NCBI RefSeq assembly: GCF_024448165.1
Contig: NZ_JAMOLN010000094.1
Coordinates: 1-37,098, forward strand
Reading direction: 5' to 3'
From: Streptomyces longispororuber
Lineage (GTDB): Bacteria > Actinomycetota > Actinomycetes > Streptomycetales > Streptomycetaceae
Length of the DNA stretch: 37,098 bases
Positions 6,549 to 13,162 of this stretch are shown here, piece by piece. The notes beneath the pieces are model-generated. The model was not told where the DNA came from, did no database searches, and saw only the letters and a list, made by a program, of their open reading frames with translations. The stretch's first letter is position 1. Each line of letters opens with the position of its first letter. The translations under genes and the position numbers were made by a program.

Positions 6549-7259
6549 GTGAGCCGGATTTCGGTCCGGGGATTCGCAGTGGCTTCGGCCACCGCGGTCA
6601 CCACAGTCGGCGCCGTCGTGGGTGTTGCCTCGGGCAGCACCGCTCAGCCCTCGAACGAGGCTGAGGCCACGGCAGGCGACGCGACCCTCCTCGCCGACAT
6701 ACCCGCGGGTCAGCAGGCCCAGGTGCAGACCGCGTCCCTGACGCAGCAGGCACAGACGCAGGCCATCGCGGCCGACAACGCGGCACAGAAGACGGCGGAG
6801 GAAGCGGCCCGCAAGAAGGCCGCCGAGGACGCGATCGCCAAGCAGCAGGCCGCGCAGGACGCGAAGGAGAAGGCCGAGAAGGAGGCCAAGGAGCGCGCTG
6901 AGGCGAAGAAGGCCGCCAGCCGTTCCGAGACCCGCGACGCCTCGAGCTTCTCGACCCAGTCGTCGTACTCCGTCGCCCAGATCCAGGCGATGGCGCGCCA
7001 GATGGTGCCGTCCGGTCAGTTCCAGTGCTTCAGCAACATCGTGAACCACGAGTCCAGCTGGAACTACAAGGCCGTCAACGCCTCCTCGGGCGCCTACGGC
7101 CTCTTCCAGGCGCTGCCCGCGGGCAAGTACGCCTCGGCCGGTGCCGACTGGCAGACGAACCCCGCCACGCAGATCAAGTGGGGCCTCAACTACATGAACG
7201 AGCGCTACGGCAGCCCGTGCGAGGCCTGGTCCTTCTGGCAGGCCAACAGCTGGTACTGA
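6549..7259 (+). CDS. Secreted lytic transglycosylase-like (SLT) protein
   Basis: The 236-residue protein starts VSRISVRGFAVASATAVTTVGAVVGVASG, a signal peptide with a short basic n-region and hydrophobic core, so it is probably exported by Sec. Residues about 70-135 are an Ala/Lys/Glu/Gln-rich coiled coil (KTAEEAARKKAAEDAIAKQ...). The C-terminal ~90 residues form a small SLT/lysozyme-like domain: CFSNIVNHESSWNYKAVNASSGAYGLFQALP, with the Glu of NHESSW as the likely catalytic acid, and a final SPCEAWSFWQANSWY. Two Cys in this domain may form a disulfide. It would cleave peptidoglycan glycan strands. GTG 6549 is chosen because GGAAGGA lies 7 nt upstream and it sits directly before the signal peptide; upstream ATGs at 6498 and 6531 are less likely. 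Confidence 0.88.
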   Translation: MSRISVRGFAVASATAVTTVGAVVGVASGSTAQPSNEAEATAGDATLLADIPAGQQAQVQTASLTQQAQTQAIAADNAAQKTAEEAARKKAAEDAIAKQQAAQDAKEKAEKEAKERAEAKKAASRSETRDASSFSTQSSYSVAQIQAMARQMVPSGQFQCFSNIVNHESSWNYKAVNASSGAYGLFQALPAGKYASAGADWQTNPATQIKWGLNYMNERYGSPCEAWSFWQANSWY

Positions 7260-7283
7260 GCACCACGGTTCTCAACCTTGCGG

Positions 7284-7312
7284 AGCCCCTCACCGTCCTA
7301 CGGTGAGGGGCT
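7284..7312 (+). terminator. Terminator after the transglycosylase gene
   Basis: A 12-bp perfect stem (7284-7295 with 7301-7312) with a 5-nt loop begins 24 nt after the stop codon. It has no long T-run, as is usual in Streptomyces. Confidence 0.88.
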
Positions 7313-7383
7313 TCGGCCATGTACGGTCTGAGCCACAGGCTCCGGGGGGAGTGGTGAGAGCGCACGGGGGAAAAGGACGGATG

Positions 7384-8754
7384 ATGTCGCGTGTTCCCGG
7401 CTGGCTCGATCGAGTCGGCGCAGGAATCAGCAAGGTGGGCGAGCGCCTGGACGAGCGTCGCGCCGAGGCCGAGCGCGCCGAGGCCCGGGACCTGCCCGAC
7501 GACCGGCCCGCCCCGGCTCCGGTGCCGGACGGACAGGCCGAGGCGGTGGCCGGCGAGTCGCCGCACGACCACGTGCCCGCACCCCCCACGTACGCGCCGG
7601 CCATAGCGTCCCGGCCCGAGCCGGTCGCCGCCGTGCCGTGGGGACTTAGGGTCGCGGCGGAGGCGGGCTGGCGACTGCTCGTCCTGGCGGGCGCCCTCTG
7701 GGTCCTGATGAAGGTCATCAGCTCGGTGCAGCTGGTGGTGTTCGCGTTCATCGCGGCGCTGCTCATCACCGCGCTGCTGCAGCCGACGGTGGCGCGGCTG
7801 CGCAAGCACGGGGTGCCGCGCGGCCTCGCCACCGCCCTGACGGCGATCCTCGGCTTCGTCATCATGGGGCTCGTCGGCTGGTTCGTGGTCTGGCAGGTCC
7901 AGGAGAACATCGACACGCTCTCCGACCAGATCCAGGACGGCATCGACGAGCTCAGGAAGTGGCTGCTCAACAGTCCCTTCCACGTCACCGACAACCAGAT
8001 CAACGAGATCGCGAAGTCGCTCCGCGACGCGGTCGGCGCGAACACGGACGAGATCACCTCGGCCGGCCTCGAAGGCGTCACCGTCATCGTCGAGGCGATG
8101 ACCGGCATCCTGCTCACGATGTTCTCGACACTGTTCCTGCTCTACGACGGCCGGCGGATCTGGGACTGGACCCTCAAGCTCGTCCCGGCGCAGGCCCGTC
8201 CGGGCATCGCGGGCGCGGGCCCGCGGGCGTGGCGCACGCTGACGGCGTACGTCCGCGGCACGGTGATAGTCGCTCTGATCGACGCCATCTTCATCGGCCT
8301 CGGCATCTTCTTCCTCGGCGTGCCGATGGCGGTGCCACTCGCCGTCTTCATCTTCCTGTTCGCGTTCATCCCGCTGGTCGGCGCGGTCGTCTCGGGTGCC
8401 CTCGCGGTGGTCGTGGCGCTGGTGACGCAAGGGGTGTTCACGGCCGTCATGACGCTGGCCGTCGTGCTCGCCGTGCAGCAGATCGAGGGCCACATCCTGC
8501 AGCCGTTCATCCTGGGCCGCGCGGTGCGGGTGCATCCGCTGGCCGTGGTGCTGTCCGTCGCGGCGGGCGGGATGGTGGCCGGGATCGGGGGAGCGGTGGT
8601 GGCGGTGCCGCTGGTGGCCGTGACCAACACGGTGGTCGTCTATCTGCGGGCGTGGTCGCGGGAGGCGTCGATCCGGTCGGCGCCGGTGCCGCGGGGGGCG
8701 ACGGCGGTGGACCTGGCACCGGTGGAGCACAACACCCGCCCCTCCGGCGACTGA
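7384..8754 (+). CDS. AI-2E family transporter (UPF0118 membrane protein)
   Basis: The 456-residue protein has a cytoplasmic N-terminal extension of about 95 residues rich in Ala, Glu, Arg and Pro, then the AI-2E/PerM membrane fold. Two or three helices lie at about 100-175 (LLVLAGALWVLMKVIS, VVFAFIAALLITALLQP, AILGFVIMGLVGWFVVWQV). A soluble amphipathic segment with VQENIDTLSDQIQDGIDELRKWL follows, then five further helices including GLGIFFLGVPMAVPLAVFIFLFAFIPLVGAVVSGALA and QQIEGHILQPFILGRAVRVHPLAVVLSVAAGG, the strongest family signature. Known relatives export autoinducer-2 or act as Na+/H+ antiporters; the substrate here is unknown. ATG 7384 has AAAGGA 6 nt upstream; the adjacent ATG 7381 is an alternative. 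Confidence 0.92.
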   Translation: MSRVPGWLDRVGAGISKVGERLDERRAEAERAEARDLPDDRPAPAPVPDGQAEAVAGESPHDHVPAPPTYAPAIASRPEPVAAVPWGLRVAAEAGWRLLVLAGALWVLMKVISSVQLVVFAFIAALLITALLQPTVARLRKHGVPRGLATALTAILGFVIMGLVGWFVVWQVQENIDTLSDQIQDGIDELRKWLLNSPFHVTDNQINEIAKSLRDAVGANTDEITSAGLEGVTVIVEAMTGILLTMFSTLFLLYDGRRIWDWTLKLVPAQARPGIAGAGPRAWRTLTAYVRGTVIVALIDAIFIGLGIFFLGVPMAVPLAVFIFLFAFIPLVGAVVSGALAVVVALVTQGVFTAVMTLAVVLAVQQIEGHILQPFILGRAVRVHPLAVVLSVAAGGMVAGIGGAVVAVPLVAVTNTVVVYLRAWSREASIRSAPVPRGATAVDLAPVEHNTRPSGD

Positions 8755-8790
8755 GGAGCGGGGTCCGGGGCGGAGCCCCGTGACATGAAA

Positions 8791-8822
8791 GAACCGGGAC
8801 CGGACGAATCCGGTCCCGGTTC
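8791..8822. terminator. Bidirectional terminator between AI-2E gene and ahpD
   Basis: A 14-bp perfect stem (8791-8804 with 8809-8822) closes a CGAA tetraloop on the plus strand, which is TTCG on the minus strand. It separates two convergent genes and can serve both. Confidence 0.9.
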
Positions 8823-8834
8823 TCTCACGGAGTG

Positions 8835-9365
8835 CTACGCCAGGACGTCCTCGGCGTCGACCGTGACGGCCACCGCCTGGATCACCGAAGCGATCTTGAA
8901 CGCTTCCTGGACGACGTCGCGGTCGACGCCGGCCTTGCGGAGCACCTGCTCGTGCGAGTCGAGGCACATCCCGCAGCCGTTGATCGCGGAGACCGCGAAC
9001 GACCACAGCTCGAAGTCGACCTTGTCGACACCCGGGTTGCCGATGACGTTCATCCGCAGGCCCGCGCGCATCGTCCCGTACTCGTCGTCCGAGAGCAGGT
9101 GACGCGTGCGGTAGAAGACGTTGTTCATCGACATGATGGCGGCGGCCGACTTGGCGGCCTTGAACGCCTCGGGCGACAGGTTCGCCTCGGCCTCCGGCGC
9201 CAGCTCGCGCAGCACGCGCGGCGAGCGGGCGGCGATGGCGCACGCCAGGACCGTGCCCCACAGCTGCTGCTGCGGCAGGTCCGAGTTGCCGATGACCGAG
9301 CCCAGGTTGAGCTTCAGGTCCTTGGCGTAGTCCGGTATGGCGGACTTCAGTTCGTCGAGTGCCAT
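8835..9365 (-). CDS. ahpD: Alkyl hydroperoxide reductase AhpD
   Basis: The 176-residue protein belongs to the AhpD/carboxymuconolactone decarboxylase-like family. The redox motif INGCGMCLDSHEQ places Cys131 and Cys134 and the proton-relay His138 at the positions known in M. tuberculosis AhpD. In that system AhpD passes electrons from dihydrolipoamide-linked SucB and Lpd to AhpC. The length is typical. It lies 15 nt downstream of ahpC in the same operon, and the ribosome binding site before ATG 9365 is weak, so coupling to ahpC translation is likely. Control by OxyR is inferred from the divergent oxyR gene. Confidence 0.96.
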   Translation of the reverse strand: MALDELKSAIPDYAKDLKLNLGSVIGNSDLPQQQLWGTVLACAIAARSPRVLRELAPEAEANLSPEAFKAAKSAAAIMSMNNVFYRTRHLLSDDEYGTMRAGLRMNVIGNPGVDKVDFELWSFAVSAINGCGMCLDSHEQVLRKAGVDRDVVQEAFKIASVIQAVAVTVDAEDVLA

Positions 9366-9380
9366 GTCAGTCGGTTCCGT

Positions 9381-9935
9381 TCACTCGCCGGAGAGCAGCG
9401 CGACCGGGTCCAGGGTCTCGTCGCCCTTGCTCCAGTTGCACGGGCAGAGCTCGTCCGTCTGGAGCGCGTCGAGGACCCGGAGGACCTCCTTGGGGTTACG
9501 GCCGACGGAACCGGCGGTCACCATCGTGAACTGGATCTCGTTGTTCTGGTCGACGATGAAGACGGCGCGCTGCGCGAAGCCGTCCTCGCCCTCGATGCCG
9601 AGGTCACGCATGAGCTCGTGCTTCGAGTCGGCCAGCATCGGGAAGGGCAGGTCGGTGAGGTCCGGGTGGTCCTTGCGCCAGGCGTGGTGCACGAACTCGG
9701 AGTCGCCGGAGAAGCCGAGGACCTGGGCGTCACGGTCGGCGAACTCGTCGTTCAGCTTGCCGAACGCGGCGATCTCGGTGGGGCACACGAAGGTGAAGTC
9801 CTTGGGCCACGCGAAGACGATCTTCCACTTGCCCTCGTAGGTCTTGTGGTTGATCTGCTCGAACTCCGAGCCCTTCTCCAGCGAGACACAGGCGGTCAGG
9901 TCGAACTCGGGGAACTTGTCACCGACAGTGAGCAC
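9381..9935 (-). CDS. ahpC: Alkyl hydroperoxide reductase AhpC (peroxiredoxin)
   Basis: The 184-residue 2-Cys peroxiredoxin reduces hydrogen peroxide and organic peroxides. FTFVCPTEIAAFG carries the peroxidatic Cys51. The C-terminal ELCPCNW has two Cys (164 and 166), the mycobacterial-type arrangement that works with AhpD rather than AhpF. GTG 9935 is chosen because GGAG lies 6 nt upstream and the protein then begins VLTVGDKFPEFDL, the family N-terminus. An in-frame ATG at 9983 would add a tail with no homology. A hairpin (9956-9963 with 9971-9978) lies in the leader just ahead of the ribosome binding site. Confidence 0.97.
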   Translation of the reverse strand: MLTVGDKFPEFDLTACVSLEKGSEFEQINHKTYEGKWKIVFAWPKDFTFVCPTEIAAFGKLNDEFADRDAQVLGFSGDSEFVHHAWRKDHPDLTDLPFPMLADSKHELMRDLGIEGEDGFAQRAVFIVDQNNEIQFTMVTAGSVGRNPKEVLRVLDALQTDELCPCNWSKGDETLDPVALLSGE

Positions 9936-9955
9936 ACGCACTCCTTGCAGCGAGA

Positions 9956-9978
9956 AAGGTCCCTTTTTGGGGGACCTT
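9956..9978 (-). promoter_or_regulatory. Hairpin in the ahpC leader
   Basis: AAGGTCCC (9956-9963) and GGGACCTT (9971-9978) form a perfect 8-bp stem with a 7-nt loop. It sits about 10 nt upstream of the ahpC ribosome binding site and could modulate translation or mRNA stability, or be a protein-binding palindrome. Confidence 0.45.
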
Positions 9979-10004
9979 CCCATGGGTTGGACTACTCAAG
10001 ATCG

Positions 10005-10045
10005 TGGCACAGGGTGCATTGATTATGGAAATAGCTAGACTCGGT
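10005..10045. promoter_or_regulatory. Divergent ahpC/oxyR promoter, probable OxyR site
   Basis: This is the most AT-rich patch of the ahpC-oxyR gap (TTGATTATGGAAATAGCTAG). On the minus strand CATAAT (10022-10027) would be a good -10 for ahpC. On the plus strand TAGACT (10036-10041) could be the oxyR -10. OxyR proteins usually bind between their own gene and ahpC, so the site is inferred here; I did not resolve its exact half-sites. Confidence 0.5.
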
Positions 10046-10069
10046 CGTGTTGATCGGAGGTGGCTATCA

Positions 10070-11038
10070 GTGGCCGTACAGAACGGAAAGCCCGCCGGCG
10101 GGCGCAAGCGTCAGCCGAGCCTGGCGCAGCTGCGGGCGTTCGCCGCGGTCGCCGAGCACCTGCACTTCCGGGACGCGGCAGCGGCGATCGGGATGAGTCA
10201 GCCGGCCCTGTCCGGCGCCGTGTCGGCGCTGGAGGAGACGCTCGGGGTGACCCTCGTCGAGCGTACGACGCGCAAGGTCCTGCTCTCGCCGGCCGGCGAG
10301 CGGATCGCGGTGCGGGCCAAGGCCGTGCTCGACGAGGTCGGCGCGCTGATGGAGGACGCCGAGGCGGTGCGGGCGCCGTTCACCGGGGCGCTGCGGCTCG
10401 GGGTGATCCCCACCGTCGCGCCGTACCTGCTGCCCACCGTCCTGCGTCTGGTGCACGAGAAGTACCCGCACCTGGACCTCCAGGTGCACGAGGAGCAGAC
10501 CTCGTCGCTCCTCGAGGGGCTCGCCGCCGGGCGGCTCGACCTGCTGCTGCTCGCGGTGCCGCTCGGCGTGCCGGGCGTCGCCGAACTCCCCCTGTTCGAC
10601 GAGGACTTCGTGCTCGTCACGCCGCTCGACCACTGGCTCGGCGGGCGGGAGGGGATTCCGCGCGAGGCGCTGCGCGAGCTGAACCTGCTGCTGCTCGACG
10701 AAGGGCACTGCCTGCGCGACCAGGCGCTCGACATCTGCCGCGAGGCGGGGCGCGGCGACGACGTCGGCGTCACCACGACCGCGGCCGGGCTCTCCACCCT
10801 GGTGCAGCTGGTCGCCGGCGGCCTCGGCTGCACGCTGCTGCCCAGGACCGCGCTGCGCGTCGAGACCGCCCGCAGCACCCAGTTGCTCACCGGCAGCTTC
10901 GCCGAACCGGCCCCGTCGCGCCGGGTCGCCCTCGCCATGCGCACCGGCGCCGCGCGCGGCACCGAGTACGAGGAACTGGCCGCGGCGCTGCGCGCGGCGC
11001 TGAAGCCGTTGCCCGTCCGGGTGCTCACCGCCGACTGA
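10070..11038 (+). CDS. oxyR: Hydrogen peroxide sensor OxyR (LysR family)
   Basis: The 322-residue LysR-type activator has an N-terminal winged helix-turn-helix (LAQLRAFAAVAEHLHFRDAAAAIGMSQPALSGAVSALEETLGVTLVERT, about 18-66) and a periplasmic-binding-like effector domain. LLLLDEGHCLRDQALDIC contains Cys214 and Cys223, nine residues apart, exactly like the peroxide-sensing Cys199/Cys208 pair of E. coli OxyR. It should therefore form the regulatory disulfide and activate ahpCD. GTG 10070 is chosen because GGAGG lies 9 nt upstream and only this start places the HTH at its usual distance from the N-terminus. It diverges from ahpC, the standard arrangement. Confidence 0.95.
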   Translation: MAVQNGKPAGGRKRQPSLAQLRAFAAVAEHLHFRDAAAAIGMSQPALSGAVSALEETLGVTLVERTTRKVLLSPAGERIAVRAKAVLDEVGALMEDAEAVRAPFTGALRLGVIPTVAPYLLPTVLRLVHEKYPHLDLQVHEEQTSSLLEGLAAGRLDLLLLAVPLGVPGVAELPLFDEDFVLVTPLDHWLGGREGIPREALRELNLLLLDEGHCLRDQALDICREAGRGDDVGVTTTAAGLSTLVQLVAGGLGCTLLPRTALRVETARSTQLLTGSFAEPAPSRRVALAMRTGAARGTEYEELAAALRAALKPLPVRVLTAD

Positions 11039-11217
11039 AGGCATCTGACAATCGGTCAAATGTGCCTCGGGCATGGGCGTTTGTGCGGCCGATTGCTTCA
11101 ACTCGCGTCAGGTGGGGGCAGGTAGGAAACGAGCCCCGGAGGCGTGCGCGCCGGCTGATACAACATGCCCCCTGAGTGCGACGCGTCAGGCGTCTGTGCG
11201 AAATGCCGGGGGGTGCG

Positions 11218-12156
11218 ATGTCGGGTACGGAGCAGGACGGGTGGGGGTCTTCCGGCCGGGCCGGGTGCGACCTCCTGGCGGCGGAGCTGGCCGCCTGCGA
11301 GCGCGAGGAGTTCACCGGCCGGGTCCGGGTGGCCGGGACGCCCGGCGGCACCCTGCACCTGCGGGGCGGTCTGGTCGTCGCGGTGGAGAGCCCCGGCTCG
11401 CCGGGTCCCGAGGCGCTGCTGCTGCGCTCCGGCCGGGTCAGCGACGAGCAGTGGGCCGAACTGGTGCGGGAGGCGGGCGGATCGCCCTGGCCCGCCGCCG
11501 GTCTGATCGCCCGGGAGTACGCCGGGGCGGCGCAGCTGCGGGTGGTCTGTCTGATGGCGATGCGGGACGCCGTGTTCGCGATCGTCGCGGGGCAGCTGGA
11601 CGACTGCGAGCGCGACGCCGAGGCCGAGCCGGCCGCGCCGTCCCCGTACGGCGAGTCGCCCTGGCGGCTGCTGCAGGATGCGGACCGCCGGCTCGCCGCC
11701 GTCGAGACGCTGGCGTGCCCCGTGAGCCCGGACCGCGAACGCACCGTGGCCGCGCCCGGTGCCGAGTGGACCGAGGGGCTCACCGCCCTGCGGCGCGAAC
11801 TGCTGGCCCACGCCGACGGCCGGCGCAGCGCCCGCGACCTCGCCTTCCTCACCGGGCGCGGCGTCTACGCCGTCACCGTCGAGGTCGCCCGCATGCTGGG
11901 CGAAGGGCTGCTGGAGCGGGTGGAGGAGCCGCCGCCCATCCCGCTCAGCCCGGCGGCCGCGCGACACGGCGTGGGCCAGCGGCTGCGAGCCCTGCCGCTG
12001 CTGGGACCGGAGCCGGACGCGGAGGAGCGGGCCGCGGACCCGGAGCCGCCGGCGGCCGAGGAGCCGGCGGCGGACGCGGACGACCTGCCGCGCCGCAGCC
12101 CCGGCGCCAGCGGCATCAATGAATCCGTCAACTCGCAGGACAGTCAGGCGAGTTGA
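11218..12156 (+). CDS. DUF4388 (PATAN)-like protein with C-terminal winged helix
   Basis: The first ~95 residues of this 312-residue protein (LAACEREEFTGRVRVAGTPGGTLHLRGGLVVAVESPGSPGPEALLLRSGRVSDEQWAEL) resemble DUF4388/PATAN domains, which occur in bacterial signalling proteins together with roadblock and GTPase modules. Residues about 180-245 (LTALRRELLAHADGRRSARDLAFLTGRGVYAVTVEVARMLGEGLLERV) look like a winged-helix unit. The tail is acidic and Pro/Ala-rich. ATG 11218 follows a G-rich stretch that can serve as ribosome binding site; ATG 11203 is an alternative. It leads a set of three genes whose other two members are roadblock-type proteins. Its biochemical function is unknown; a scaffold or regulator role is an inference. 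Confidence 0.7.
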   Translation: MSGTEQDGWGSSGRAGCDLLAAELAACEREEFTGRVRVAGTPGGTLHLRGGLVVAVESPGSPGPEALLLRSGRVSDEQWAELVREAGGSPWPAAGLIAREYAGAAQLRVVCLMAMRDAVFAIVAGQLDDCERDAEAEPAAPSPYGESPWRLLQDADRRLAAVETLACPVSPDRERTVAAPGAEWTEGLTALRRELLAHADGRRSARDLAFLTGRGVYAVTVEVARMLGEGLLERVEEPPPIPLSPAAARHGVGQRLRALPLLGPEPDAEERAADPEPPAAEEPAADADDLPRRSPGASGINESVNSQDSQAS

Positions 12157-12259
12157 GATAACTCCTGGTCCGTGGCGGCAGCGCAGGACATGCCGGCGGT
12201 CGAGGAGCGCGAAGCGAAGATCACGATCAGATGCACTCCGCACCCGGGGGGTTGGACCC

Positions 12260-12664
12260 ATGGACCACAACGCTCTCGCGCAGGAAATGCGCGGCCTGCG
12301 CGAGCAGGTGACCGGAATAACCGACACGGCCGTCGCGGCAGCGGACGGACTGCTCATCGCCGCCGACACCGCCGACTCCATCGACCGGGAGGGGCTGGCC
12401 GCCGTCGCCGCGGCCGGCCTCGGACTCGCCCGGCGCACCACCGACCTGGCGTCCCGCGGGGCGCTGCGCCGGACCGTGACCTACGGCAGCCGGGGCTGCG
12501 CCGCCTGCTACGCGGTCGGCGACACCGCGCTCATGGTCGTCCTCGGCGACGAAGGGCTCGACGTGGAGCGCCTGCACACGGCGACCCAGCCCGCCCTGGA
12601 CCGGATCGAGGCGATCCTCACCGCGAAGAACCCGGAATCCGAGAAGACCCCGGAAGGCGTGTGA
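12260..12664 (+). CDS. Roadblock/LC7 domain protein
   Basis: This 134-residue single-domain protein has the roadblock/LC7 pattern: a first helix ALAQEMRGLREQVTGITDTAVAAADGLLIAADTAD, a central helix REGLAAVAAAGLGLARRTTDLA, strands RRTVTYGSRGCAACYAVGDTALMVVLGDEGL, and a final helix LHTATQPALDRIEAILTAK. Roadblock proteins such as MglB and CvnB dimerise and regulate small Ras-like GTPases. ATG 12260 lies 8 nt after a GGGGGG run. The stop codon is 4 nt before the next gene, so the two are surely cotranscribed. No GTPase gene is present nearby, unlike in the cvn conservons of Streptomyces. Confidence 0.88.
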   Translation: MDHNALAQEMRGLREQVTGITDTAVAAADGLLIAADTADSIDREGLAAVAAAGLGLARRTTDLASRGALRRTVTYGSRGCAACYAVGDTALMVVLGDEGLDVERLHTATQPALDRIEAILTAKNPESEKTPEGV

Positions 12665-12668
12665 CGGC

Positions 12669-13097
12669 ATGGCGACCAAACGCCTGAACGCCAACTTCTC
12701 CGACCAGGTCGTGAGCCTGGTCAAGAGCCTGCGCGCCGAGGCACCCGACTGTGTCGCCGCCGGCGTGGTCGACATGTCGACCGGCATGTTGCTGGCCTAC
12801 GAGACCGTCGACAACCATCCGCCCGAGGTCCTCGACCTGCTGGCCGGAGCGACCCTCGACCTGTTCCAGGGTCGCACCGTCCTGATGATCGAGGACGTCT
12901 GGAAGGAACGGCGCGGACAGGAGCACGAGAACCACTTCTTCCAGGAGATCCTCGTCAACAGCGACAACATCACCCATCTGTTCGTCCGGCTGAACGAGCA
13001 GCAGGACATCGTCTCCGTGACGGTGTGCCGCAAGACCGTGAACGTGGGCATGCTGGTCGCCCAAGTGCGCCGTGTGATCCGGGAGTTCAGCCTCTGA
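12669..13097 (+). CDS. Second roadblock-like protein
   Basis: The 142-residue product has no strong name, but its layout is roadblock-like: a first helix NFSDQVVSLVKSLRAEAPDC, a strand pair VAAGVVDMSTGMLLAYETVD, a helix PPEVLDLLAGATLDLFQG, strands NITHLFVRLNEQQDIVSVTVCRKTVNVGMLV, and a closing helix QVRRVIREF. It begins 4 nt after the preceding roadblock gene. The paired arrangement suggests that the two proteins form a heterodimer or bind one client. It is shorter and more conserved-looking than typical hypothetical proteins, and a good terminator follows. Function unknown. Confidence 0.72.
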   Translation: MATKRLNANFSDQVVSLVKSLRAEAPDCVAAGVVDMSTGMLLAYETVDNHPPEVLDLLAGATLDLFQGRTVLMIEDVWKERRGQEHENHFFQEILVNSDNITHLFVRLNEQQDIVSVTVCRKTVNVGMLVAQVRRVIREFSL

Positions 13098-13101
13098 AGC
13101 G

Positions 13102-13147
13102 CGCCGAAGGGCCCCTCCCCGCGGGTGCGGGGCGGGGCCCTTCGGCG
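13102..13147. terminator. Terminator between roadblock genes and ABC operon
   Basis: A 14-bp perfect outer stem (13102-13115 with 13134-13147) encloses a second GC-rich hairpin. It lies between convergent genes and can serve both. Confidence 0.88.
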
Positions 13148-13162
13148 GGGCGGGGCGGCCGG

